A stretch of DNA of 15,640 nucleotides from Pseudomonadales bacterium. GTDB lineage: Bacteria; Pseudomonadota; Gammaproteobacteria; Pseudomonadales; Azotimanducaceae. Where the stretch lies: the NCBI GenBank assembly GCA_007128525.1, contig SKXG01000034.1:1-15640 (forward strand), given 5' to 3'. The translations under genes and the position numbers were made by a program. The notes beneath the pieces were generated by a model, which searched no databases, was not told the origin of the DNA, and saw only the letters and a list, made by a program, of their open reading frames with translations. Positions 9,029 to 15,640 of this stretch are shown here, piece by piece. The first letter of the stretch is position 1. Each line of letters opens with the position of its first letter.

Positions 9029-10381
9029 TCAGATGTCAGGGCCGGCCAGCAGCAGCAGGCTGTCATCCAGGGCGCGCAGGGCCGTTTTACCGCCCAGTCC
9101 GGGCGGGATCAGCGCTGCCTGCTCTGGGCCCAGTTGCAGCCCCCCACACTGCAGGCCACCAAGCTGCACGCGGCCCTGGATGCCCATGCACAGTAGATGG
9201 GGCGCCTGCGGCAGCGTCAGGTCCATACCGGCACTCAGCGTTACCCGCCAGACATTGAAGCTGTCGAAACGCACGACGCGTTCCACGCGTCGGTCGGCGC
9301 CGTCGGCAAGCACTTCCGGTGCGCTGTCGGGAGGTGCGTCAATGTGCATGCGGGCGATGGCCTCCGCGCTGTCCCAGTGGTTCTGGGTCAGAACCTTCTG
9401 AGCGAAGGCAATGATCTGACGCTCATAGACCGGCGTCTGGAATTCAATCACGCGCACACCGTGCAGCAGCGAATGTGGGGTCCGGGTCGGCAGGGCGACC
9501 AGGTCGCCGACTTTTAGGGGCCGGATTGCCGTGAAGCTTTCCATAACGGCCCGCTTTTGCACTTCCTCATTCCGCAGGGCGGCGGGTAGGTCCTGCTGCC
9601 ACTGCGCCAGCAAAGCCGGCGGAACCGGGTCGTTCAGGCCGATGCCCGCAGTCTGGCGGCGTTCATCGAAGCGGGCATCGATACGACGTCTGACCGCTTC
9701 GTAGTCTTGTACGGCCGTCAGAAAGGCTTGTCGCAGGCTCTGTTCATCAGCGTACTCGCGGCGTTTTTCAGGGGCCAGACCACAACGGATGCCGCCTACG
9801 CCATCTGGCCACGCCTGAGGGTCGACATGAGTGACCACATAGACTTCCTGCTTTTCTTCATGCAGCTCGAGGTACAGATCGCCGTAGACCGGCTCCGGGA
9901 GTGGGTCGAGCGTTTTCAGTAGGCACAGCTCCGATGCCGAGCCGGTCAGGCGAACTGGTGCCAGCGCCAGCACCCAGGGTAGCGGGCTGCTACCGGTGGC
10001 TGTGCAAACCTCGCTGAGACCGCGCGCCTCAATGCCGGTGTACCAGATCTCCTGGCCCCAGGGTTTCGGAATGTGGACCGGTGCCAGGGCCAGCGGTGCA
10101 CCCAGATCGATCAGCGCAGCCCCATGTGCGGCTGCACGTTCACTGAGTGTCTGGTCCGTTGTGCTTGCAGTATCCAGCGGCTGGTCTGTGACGAAAGCCT
10201 GGATGCGGGTGTCGCCATCTGCCGTCAACTGCCACTCGACCTCGGCCACGAGCGGCTGTGAGGCCTGGCTGCCGAGCCAGGGGGCAGGGATGGCCCAGGC
10301 ATGGCTGAATCGACCGCGACTGCGGCCTTCGCGGCGCGCAGCCGCCAGCGTCTGGTCGAGAATTTGCTCTGGTCCGGTCAT
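9029..10381 (-). CDS. Phosphomannose isomerase-like cupin protein
   Basis: The product has 450 residues. KPWGQEIWYTG (106-116) resembles the opening motif of mannose-6-phosphate isomerases. ELHEEKQEVYVVTH (172-185) could supply His/Glu metal ligands. PTRTPHSLLHGVRVIEFQTP (298-317) has the Pro-His...GV.V.E.Q layout of class I isomerases, with H303 as the probable metal ligand. A long helical insert (about 205-280) separates the two. The C-terminal 80 residues look like a second, degenerate cupin. Family knowledge suggests a sugar-phosphate isomerase or a binding protein derived from one; the match is motif-level, so function is not certain. The ATG at 10381 has only a weak GAGCAG SD. It heads the minus-strand run with the MBL and phosphatase genes and is divergent from the CorC-type gene. 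Confidence 0.65.
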   Translation of the reverse strand: MTGPEQILDQTLAAARREGRSRGRFSHAWAIPAPWLGSQASQPLVAEVEWQLTADGDTRIQAFVTDQPLDTASTTDQTLSERAAAHGAALIDLGAPLALAPVHIPKPWGQEIWYTGIEARGLSEVCTATGSSPLPWVLALAPVRLTGSASELCLLKTLDPLPEPVYGDLYLELHEEKQEVYVVTHVDPQAWPDGVGGIRCGLAPEKRREYADEQSLRQAFLTAVQDYEAVRRRIDARFDERRQTAGIGLNDPVPPALLAQWQQDLPAALRNEEVQKRAVMESFTAIRPLKVGDLVALPTRTPHSLLHGVRVIEFQTPVYERQIIAFAQKVLTQNHWDSAEAIARMHIDAPPDSAPEVLADGADRRVERVVRFDSFNVWRVTLSAGMDLTLPQAPHLLCMGIQGRVQLGGLQCGGLQLGPEQAALIPPGLGGKTALRALDDSLLLLAGPDI

Positions 10382-10544
10382 CTGCTCGTGGCTTTGCGGT
10401 TACACTGGGCGACTAGCCGGCACTTGTTTGTCCGGCCTCCTTCGCGGCAATCTAGCACGGCAATCTGGCTGCCATAATAATGCACCATCACAGGCGCTAT
10501 TCTGACAGACCTTAAGGCTCCGAGTTGTCCCAAGGCTCATTTTG
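10382..10544. promoter_or_regulatory. Divergent intergenic region
   Basis: The 163-bp spacer must hold promoters for both the cupin-type gene (minus) and the CorC-family gene (plus). CATAATAAT around 10473-10481 is a possible plus-strand -10, but no good -35 box sits at the right distance. No clear operator palindrome was seen. Confidence 0.3.
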
Positions 10545-11876
10545 ATGATCCTGATTGAGTTAACCATTGTCCTGCTGTTGGTCCTGATCAACGGCTTTCT
10601 GGCGATGTCTGAAATTGCGCTGGTGTCTTCCCGTGCCGGACGACTGCGCCAGATGTCTGCACAGGGCGTGCGCGGCGCGCGTTTTGCACTGCGTCTGATG
10701 CGGGATCCGAACAGCTTCCTGTCGACAGTGCAGATTGGTATCACGCTGGTGGGGATATTCGCCGGTGCGTTTAGTGGTGCGACGCTGGGCGTCAAGCTGG
10801 GCGACTGGCTGGACCAGTACGCCTGGCTGGAGTCGCGGGGTCAGCCCCTTGGTATCGGCCTGATGGTCATCTTCGTGACCTATCTGTCATTGGTGGTGGG
10901 CGAGCTTGTGCCCAAGCGCATCGCGCTGTCGCGGCCGGAGCGTGTTGCGGCCATGGTTGGGCCCTGGATGTACCGGGCGTCGATCATTGCCACGCCGGCC
11001 GTGTGGGTGCTGCGACAGTCTTCCGATCTGCTGCTGCGGCCCATGGGGCTGCTCAAAGGTGCCGAATCGCAGGTCACGGAAGAAGAGGTCCGTGCCCTGA
11101 TTGCCGAAGCCACGCGGGCCGGGGTCTTCGTGCCGCAGGAGCACGAAATGCTCGATGGCGTACTGCGGATCGCGGATCGCAGTGTGCGGAGCATAATGAC
11201 CGATCGCTCGCGCGTGCTCTGGATCGATCAGGGTGCAGGGCGTGATGAGCTGTTACAGGCGTCGAGTGAAAACCCTTCGGCCCGACTGCTGGTCTGCGAT
11301 GGCAACATTGACCGCCCGTTGGGGGTCATTCACGCCAAGGACCTGCTGCCGGTGGTCCTGCGTGGTGACGAGATTCGTCTGGATGACCTGCTGACGCCCG
11401 TACTCTCGGTGACTGACGACACACCGATCATGCAGTTGCTCGAGCGCTTCAAGCGTGAGCGCACGCACGTTGCGGTGGTCCTGCCCAGCAGCAGCCAATA
11501 TGTGCCTGACGCAGTGCGTACCGATGGTCTGGTGACCTTGACTGACATTCTGGAGGCAATCGCCGGTGAGCTGCCGGAACGGGAAGCGCCAACGGAGATG
11601 TTCCTGCTGCGTCGTGCCGATGGTTCCTGGCTGGTGGACGGTCGGCTGCCCATTGATGAGTTCGAGCGGCTGCTTCGCATCGATAACCTGCGTGCACGGC
11701 CGGGCATTGAAACCGTCGCCGGCTTCATACTCGAACACCTCAGGCATGTGCCGCAGGAAGGCGAGAGCTTTGTCATCGAGCAGGCTCGGGTTGAGATCGT
11801 CGACATGGATGGCAATCGTATCGACAAGGTCATCGTCAGTGCCGAGCCGGGTACGGCAGAGCTGGCCTACCCCTGA
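10545..11876 (+). CDS. CorC/HlyC-family CBS-domain membrane protein (CNNM/DUF21)
   Basis: The product has 443 residues in the inner membrane. Order: DUF21/CNNM transmembrane domain (about 1-180, with hydrophobic segments near 1-22, 60-85, 95-120 and 130-150) carrying the hallmark VVGELVPKRIAL; a CBS pair (about 200-330) with VRSIMTDRS and DGLVTLTDILEAIAGEL; and a CorC_HlyC C-terminal domain (about 345-430) starting at DGSWLVDGRLPIDEF. Family members such as YtfL/PaeA, YoaE and CorC act in ion or polyamine efflux and homeostasis. The old label hemolysin is misleading. The ATG at 10545 has AAGG 9 nt upstream; a TTG one codon earlier is less likely. The MFS gene follows after 19 nt. Confidence 0.9.
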   Translation: MILIELTIVLLLVLINGFLAMSEIALVSSRAGRLRQMSAQGVRGARFALRLMRDPNSFLSTVQIGITLVGIFAGAFSGATLGVKLGDWLDQYAWLESRGQPLGIGLMVIFVTYLSLVVGELVPKRIALSRPERVAAMVGPWMYRASIIATPAVWVLRQSSDLLLRPMGLLKGAESQVTEEEVRALIAEATRAGVFVPQEHEMLDGVLRIADRSVRSIMTDRSRVLWIDQGAGRDELLQASSENPSARLLVCDGNIDRPLGVIHAKDLLPVVLRGDEIRLDDLLTPVLSVTDDTPIMQLLERFKRERTHVAVVLPSSSQYVPDAVRTDGLVTLTDILEAIAGELPEREAPTEMFLLRRADGSWLVDGRLPIDEFERLLRIDNLRARPGIETVAGFILEHLRHVPQEGESFVIEQARVEIVDMDGNRIDKVIVSAEPGTAELAYP

Positions 11877-11895
11877 CCAAACCTGAGAATCCGAA

Positions 11896-13233
11896 ATGAA
11901 TGCAATAAACGGCTTCCTTTGGTCCCAGAAAGCGCTGGACAAGGCCTATCAGGCGCTGGTCAATGAAGAGGATGCGCGGGTCTGTCGGGACATCAGCGAC
12001 GAAGCCTGCCAGGTGGTGCCGGGCAATTTCTTCCTGCAGGTGCTGACCCAGTTTCTGACCAAACTTGGCGATGCGGTGGCCAATCCGAAAACGGTGCTGG
12101 CCTGGCTGCTGAGTGCGCTCGGCGCGCCGGGGCTGTTCACGGCTTTGCTGGTGCCGATCCGGGAGTCCGGTTCCCTGATACCGCAGCTGATCATTGCCAG
12201 CTATGTACGTCTGCAGGCGGTGCGCAAATGGACCTTTGTCCTGGGCTGTCTGTTGCAGGTTGTGGCCGTACTGGGCATGGCAGGCGTTGCGCTGACCCTG
12301 TCGGGAACGGCCGCCGGTGTTGGCCTGATTCTGGCGCTGATCATGTTCAGCCTGGCGCGGGGGCTGTGTTCAGTAGCCTCCAAAGATGTGTTGGGTAAGA
12401 CCGTACCCAAGACGCGCCGCGGGCGCGTGAGCGGCTGGTCGGCTGCCGCCGCCGGACTGGTGACGATGGGTGTTGGTGTGGTTTTGCTGTTTGATGCCAG
12501 TGCAGGTGACGACCGTGGGGTCTATCTGTTGTTGCTGGCCTGCGCGGCAGGACTTTGGCTGGCGGCTGCCGCGACCTATGCCATGATCCGGGAGTATCCG
12601 GGGGCGACTGAGGGCGGCGGCAATGCGCTGACAGAAGCGTGGCGACGTCTCGGTCGTCTGCGTACGGATGTGCCGTTTCGCAACTTTGTCATTGCCCGAG
12701 CCTTATTGCTGACTTCCGCGTTGAGTGCCCCGTTTTACATCATGCTGGCCCATGAGCAGACAGCGGGCGCACTGCTGGTGCTGGGATTGTTCGTCATCGC
12801 CGATGGCGCTGCCGATCTGGTCTCCGGCCCGTTCTGGGGCCGCTTTGCGGATGTCTCGAGCCGGCGCGTGATGATGGTCGCCGGGACAGCCAGTGCGCTG
12901 ACCGGCATCGTCCTGGCTGTCATTGTCTGGCTGCTGCCCGGCATAGCCGGACAGGCCTGGCTGTATCCGCTGTTCTTCTTCCTGCTGGCCATCGCCCATG
13001 CCGGAATGCGGCTGGGCCGCAAGACCTATGTGGTTGATCTCGCAGGTGGTAACAAGCGCACAGACTATGTCTCTGTAAGCAATACAGTAATTGGTGTGGT
13101 GTTGCTGCTGGCCGGCTCCATTGGGGTGCTGACGGCAGTGCTGCCGGTTGCCGGAGTCATCGTGATATTGAGCCTGATCGGCCTGATTGGTGCCTGGTGG
13201 AGCGCCCGGTTGCCGGAAGTCACTGCAACGTGA
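11896..13233 (+). CDS. MFS transporter
   Basis: The product has 445 residues and is strongly hydrophobic, with roughly 12 membrane segments after an unusual, mostly polar N-terminal stretch of about 45 residues containing C30 and C38 (VCRDISDEAC). GRFADVSSRRVM, near residue 315, is the MFS loop motif G-x3-D-x3-R-R between segments 8 and 9. KTRRGRVSGW is the matching basic loop in the first half. The substrate cannot be deduced. It lies 19 nt after the CorC-family gene and 41 nt before the small secreted-protein gene, so a three-gene operon is likely. The start codon has only a weak SD, consistent with translation coupled to the upstream gene. Confidence 0.85.
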   Translation: MNAINGFLWSQKALDKAYQALVNEEDARVCRDISDEACQVVPGNFFLQVLTQFLTKLGDAVANPKTVLAWLLSALGAPGLFTALLVPIRESGSLIPQLIIASYVRLQAVRKWTFVLGCLLQVVAVLGMAGVALTLSGTAAGVGLILALIMFSLARGLCSVASKDVLGKTVPKTRRGRVSGWSAAAAGLVTMGVGVVLLFDASAGDDRGVYLLLLACAAGLWLAAAATYAMIREYPGATEGGGNALTEAWRRLGRLRTDVPFRNFVIARALLLTSALSAPFYIMLAHEQTAGALLVLGLFVIADGAADLVSGPFWGRFADVSSRRVMMVAGTASALTGIVLAVIVWLLPGIAGQAWLYPLFFFLLAIAHAGMRLGRKTYVVDLAGGNKRTDYVSVSNTVIGVVLLLAGSIGVLTAVLPVAGVIVILSLIGLIGAWWSARLPEVTAT

Positions 13234-13274
13234 ATCAGATGACCGGTTTACGGGATAGACAGGTCGGAGGACGG

Positions 13275-13625
13275 ATGATCAGAGCAATAAGCCAAGCACT
13301 GCTTTTGGCCGCGGCAATCAGTGTGATGATGGTCACTGCGGCAGTGGCGTCACCGAACCGGCTGGAAGCCCCACAAGTCAGCGTGCCGGCGCCGGAATGC
13401 CAGCTCCCCGAGCGGCGCAGTCAGGCCGATCGCGAGCAGATGTGGGATGAATTCATGATGCAAACTGACGCCTATCGCGACTGTATGAATCGTTATATTC
13501 GGTATCACCATGCCGCTTCGAATGCCCATCGTGCGGCGGCCAACGCTGCGACGGAGCAGTGGAACCAGTTTGTGCGGGACAGCATGAACGTACCGCAGGA
13601 CTTCCCCTGGCCACCCGCCGAGTGA
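13275..13625 (+). CDS. Small secreted protein of unknown function
   Basis: The product has 116 residues. A clear Sec signal peptide (basic MIR, hydrophobic core, AVA/SP cleavage after residue 25) predicts a mature periplasmic protein of 91 residues. It has exactly two cysteines, C42 (PEC) and C70 (YRDC), which could form a disulfide bond. An acidic/aromatic segment DREQMWDEFMMQTDAYRDC is followed by a helical, Ala/His-rich stretch (HHAASNAHRAAANAATEQW) and a FPWPPAE tail. I do not recognise a named family, though similar short two-cysteine secreted proteins occur in gammaproteobacteria. GGAGG 4 nt before the ATG decides the start; an upstream in-frame ATG at 13197 lies inside the MFS gene and would break the signal peptide. 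It is the last gene before the nirS leader. Confidence 0.75.
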   Translation: MIRAISQALLLAAAISVMMVTAAVASPNRLEAPQVSVPAPECQLPERRSQADREQMWDEFMMQTDAYRDCMNRYIRYHHAASNAHRAAANAATEQWNQFVRDSMNVPQDFPWPPAE

Positions 13626-13679
13626 CCGCCCGCTTCAGTCCTTTCGGGATGCGACGTCCGTAGTTCTCCTTATTCGACC

Positions 13680-13694
13680 TGCGGGATACCCGCA
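13680..13694. repeat. Palindrome upstream of nirS
   Basis: TGCGGG-ATA-CCCGCA is a perfect 6-bp inverted repeat with a 3-bp centre. It lies 55 nt after the small secreted-protein stop. With no T-run it is not an intrinsic terminator; it could be an operator or a 3'-end hairpin. Confidence 0.4.
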
Positions 13695-13718
13695 AACCAC
13701 ATACATCATTAGCGAAAA

Positions 13719-13787
13719 TCAAGTGCCATTGTTAGGAAATGGTTTTCCATGTGCCCAGGCAGAAGGTGGCGGACGCCGGGCACTTGA
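13719..13787 (+). repeat. Competing inverted repeats in the nirS leader
   Basis: TCAAGTGCC (13719-13727) and GGCACTTGA (13779-13787) are exact reverse complements 51 nt apart. The right arm also overlaps GGGCAC (13778-13783), which can pair with GTGCCC (13751-13756). The two stems share bases and cannot form together. Confidence 0.45.
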
Positions 13788-13864
13788 GCAGTTTGTTCCT
13801 CGCTCCGCCACCCGCGCCTTCGATCGTAAATCCAACTCCTGGATAGAGAGAAGCGAGGCACGTC

Positions 13865-15487
13865 ATGAAGAGTAAAGCAATTACAAGGGGGCTGATGTCA
13901 CTCGGGCTCCCGCTGGTGTTGACCATGGGGTTGCCTGGTGGCGCCTTGGCACAGAACGCGTCAGCGCTCGAAGGCGCAGACCTGGAGCGTGCCAATGAGA
14001 TTTATTTTCAACGCTGCGCGGGATGTCATGGCACGCTGCGTGGCGGTGCCACGGGGCCGGACCTGTTGCCGGAAAGAACCCTGGATCTCGGTCAGCGCCG
14101 GCTGGAGCGCATCATTGCGCTTGGTACCGAAGGCGGCATGAACAACTTTGACGGGATTCTGGATGAGCAGGAGATCTCCCTGGTCTCCACCTACATACAG
14201 ATGGATCCGGTTGAGCCGCCAGAGATGTCCATCGCAGACATGCGTGAGCGCTGGAATGTGCATGTTGCACCGGAAGACTTGCCAACGAGTCCGCAACACG
14301 ATCGCAACTGGGAAAACTTCTTTGTCACCATTCTTCGTGATGCCGGTCAGATGGCCATAATTGACGGCGATACCAAGGAAGTCGTTGCCAAGGTCGACAC
14401 GGGCTATGCGGTGCATGTGGCGAAGGAAAGTTCTGATGGCCGCTTCTGGTACACCATGGGGCGTGATGGCCGCCTGTCAAAGATCGACTTGTGGATGGAT
14501 CCGCCGCAGGTAACGGCCGAAGTATTTATCGCCTATGACGCCCGTGACGTTGCGGTATCGCACTATGGTGAATGGAAAGATCAGTACGTGATTGGTGGCG
14601 GGTACTGGCCACCGCACTTTGTCATTACAGATGCCAAGACACTGGAGCCCTTGAGGGTTGTTTCCACGCGTGGCTATGACACCGAAGGGAACTACATCCA
14701 CGAAGCACGCGTAGCTGCACTGTACAACACGCCGCATGCACCGAGCTTTCTGGTCAACGTAAAAGAGACTGGACAGATCTGGCAGGTCGATTACTCCGAT
14801 ATCGACAACCTGCGGGTGGAGATGATCCAGACGGCAGAGTTTCTGCACGATGGTTTCTTCGATCCAACCGGGCGCTACTTCCAGATCGCGGCGAACTACA
14901 GCAACAAGATGGTTTTCGCCGACACGGTCGAACGCAAGCGCGTTGGCATGTTGAACACGGGTGAAATTCCGCACCCGGGTCCTGGCGCCAACTGGAACGA
15001 TCCTGAGTGTGGACCCGTGGCAGGTACACCGCACCTGGGTGAAGGTCGCATGACGGCCTGGGGCAATGATCCGTCTGGTCATCCGGACCGGGCGTGGGAA
15101 ATCTGCTTCTCGGTTGAAACCGACGGTCCTGGCCTGTTCATCCGCAGCCATCCGAACTCACCGCATGTCTGGATCGACCAGGCAATGCATCCCGAGCCCG
15201 ATGTCAATCAGTGGGTCATGGTCATGAACAAGGAGACTCGTGAATTGACACCGCTGCGCGTTACCGACTTCGGCCGGGAACATGATGCTGTCGCAGTTCA
15301 CATGGAATACAACCAGGCTGGTGATGAAGTTTGGGTGTCTGTCTGGGCCCGCGGTCGCGGCTATCTCGAAGAAGGCCAGATTGTCGTCTTTGATGACAAG
15401 ACGCTTGAAGAGAAGGCACGGATTACCGGTCTGGAAACACCCACCGGTAAGTTCAATGTCTATAACCGCAAGAACCACGTTGGTTGA
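13865..15487 (+). CDS. nirS: Cytochrome cd1 nitrite reductase
   Basis: NirS reduces nitrite to nitric oxide in the periplasm, the committed step of denitrification. The 540-residue precursor has a Sec signal peptide cut after GALA (residue 29). Next comes a short cytochrome c domain with CAGCH (51-55) and Met92 as probable second heme c ligand (GGMNNF). The eight-bladed d1 propeller follows, with proximal ligand H184 (GYAVHVAK) and the two distal active-site histidines H328 (FLHDGF) and H370 (IPHPGPG), 42 apart as in the Pseudomonas enzyme. It ends in TPTGKFNVYN, as NirS proteins do. Two distal histidines favour NirS over the related NirN. The SD is GAGG, 6 nt before the ATG. A strong terminator follows, and no other nir gene is visible beside it. 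Confidence 0.93.
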   Translation: MKSKAITRGLMSLGLPLVLTMGLPGGALAQNASALEGADLERANEIYFQRCAGCHGTLRGGATGPDLLPERTLDLGQRRLERIIALGTEGGMNNFDGILDEQEISLVSTYIQMDPVEPPEMSIADMRERWNVHVAPEDLPTSPQHDRNWENFFVTILRDAGQMAIIDGDTKEVVAKVDTGYAVHVAKESSDGRFWYTMGRDGRLSKIDLWMDPPQVTAEVFIAYDARDVAVSHYGEWKDQYVIGGGYWPPHFVITDAKTLEPLRVVSTRGYDTEGNYIHEARVAALYNTPHAPSFLVNVKETGQIWQVDYSDIDNLRVEMIQTAEFLHDGFFDPTGRYFQIAANYSNKMVFADTVERKRVGMLNTGEIPHPGPGANWNDPECGPVAGTPHLGEGRMTAWGNDPSGHPDRAWEICFSVETDGPGLFIRSHPNSPHVWIDQAMHPEPDVNQWVMVMNKETRELTPLRVTDFGREHDAVAVHMEYNQAGDEVWVSVWARGRGYLEEGQIVVFDDKTLEEKARITGLETPTGKFNVYNRKNHVG

Positions 15488-15498
15488 GGCGTGTGTTA

Positions 15499-15532
15499 GC
15501 CGGGGTCTCGCAAGGGACCCCGGCACTTTTTT
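15499..15532 (+). terminator. Rho-independent terminator after nirS
   Basis: GCCGGGGTC (15499-15507) pairs with GACCCCGGC (15516-15524) around an 8-nt loop, then AC and six Ts (15527-15532). It begins 11 nt after the nirS stop and should end a nirS transcript. Confidence 0.9.
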
Positions 15533-15556
15533 GCCAGTGCCAGGCAGTAGCGCTTC

Positions 15557-15570
15557 TTGAGTGAGATCAG
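15557..15570 (+). promoter_or_regulatory. FNR/Dnr-like box
   Basis: TTGAG-TGAG-ATCAG matches 8 of 10 positions of the FNR consensus TTGAT-N4-ATCAA. It lies between the nirS terminator and the next gene. Its centre is only about 33 bp before the predicted start codon, so classical activation at -41.5 would put the RNA start inside the gene. It could instead repress, serve a later start codon, or be chance. Confidence 0.3.
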
Positions 15571-15596
15571 GCTCATCGGAATCAGAGGTGGATCAG

Positions 15597-15640
15597 GTGA
15601 AAAAACGTCCGTTGCGCAACATCACCATATGGGGTACGTC
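15597..15640 (+). CDS. Start of an unidentified protein gene, cut by window edge
   Basis: A GTG with AGAGG (15584-15588) 8 nt upstream opens a frame running off the right edge: MKKRPLRNITIWGT. The basic start followed by a turn to hydrophobic residues could be the beginning of a signal peptide or membrane anchor, but 14 residues are too few to identify it. An in-frame GTG at 15588 is an alternative start. An out-of-frame ATG at 15630 cannot be ruled out. Confidence 0.45.
   Translation, partial: MKKRPLRNITIWGT

Larger units (their letters stand above)
13626..13864 (+). promoter_or_regulatory. Intergenic region and leader upstream of nirS
   Basis: The 239-bp gap contains no gene. A weak FNR/Dnr-like box, TTAGC-GAAA-ATCAA (13709-13722), has a perfect right half but only 2/5 on the left. 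The hexamer at the expected -10 distance (TTCCAT, 13745-13750) is poor. SD GAGG (13855-13858) lies 6 nt before the nirS ATG. No good sigma-70 or sigma-54 promoter was found. Confidence 0.4.

Noticed and set aside
13197..13274. Upstream start for the small secreted protein
   Set aside because: It lies within the MFS gene's 3' end and would bury the clear signal peptide that begins at 13275 with its own SD.
13865..15487. Assignment as NirN (dihydro-heme d1 dehydrogenase) instead of NirS
   Set aside because: Both distal histidines (328 and 370, spacing 42) and the TPTGKFNVYN C-terminus match NirS. A phylogeny would settle it.

Overview
The window is a GC-rich (about 60% by eye) bacterial chromosome segment, most probably from a gammaproteobacterium outside the enterics. 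The evidence is a proteobacterial gltB-gltD pair, a type-2 (LDH-like) malate dehydrogenase preceded by a TGGTACAAT extended -10 promoter of the kind common in that class, and a periplasmic cytochrome cd1 nitrite reductase (NirS). I cannot place it to genus. No tRNA, rRNA, IS element, prophage or CRISPR array is visible. Genes are tightly packed and base composition looks even, so nothing marks a recent insertion.

Layout. (1) 1-6296, minus strand: the start of gltD (cut by the window edge), complete gltB, a long gltB 5' region with a near-consensus sigma-70 promoter about 340 nt ahead of the gene, and upstream of it a GNAT acetyltransferase gene. (2) 6297-7492, plus strand: a divergent promoter region and mdh. 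(3) 7493-10381, minus strand: a three-gene run of a phosphomannose-isomerase-like cupin protein, an MBL-fold hydrolase of the glyoxalase II/ETHE1 type and a histidine phosphatase. It converges on mdh across a short spacer holding two GC-rich hairpins. (4) 10382-13625, plus strand: a CorC/HlyC-family CBS membrane protein, an MFS transporter and a 116-residue secreted protein, spaced 19 and 41 nt apart. (5) 13626-15532, plus strand: a 239-nt leader with competing inverted repeats, then nirS, closed by a strong intrinsic terminator. (6) 15533-15640: an FNR-like box and the first codons of another plus-strand gene.

How the genes fit together. GltBD makes two glutamates from glutamine and 2-oxoglutarate using NADPH. 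Mdh belongs to the TCA cycle. NirS reduces nitrite to nitric oxide in the periplasm during denitrification. NirS looks catalytically complete: CxxCH, the proximal heme d1 histidine and both distal active-site histidines are present. No heme d1 biosynthesis gene (nirEFDLGHJ) is visible beside it. The CorC-MFS-secreted-protein run and the cupin-MBL-phosphatase run look like operons of unknown purpose.

I did not find a wholly new system. The items most worth a second look are the long structured gltB leader with a class-I-positioned palindrome at its promoter, the apparently monocistronic nirS with its own structured leader and terminator, and the small secreted two-cysteine protein encoded just upstream of nirS.
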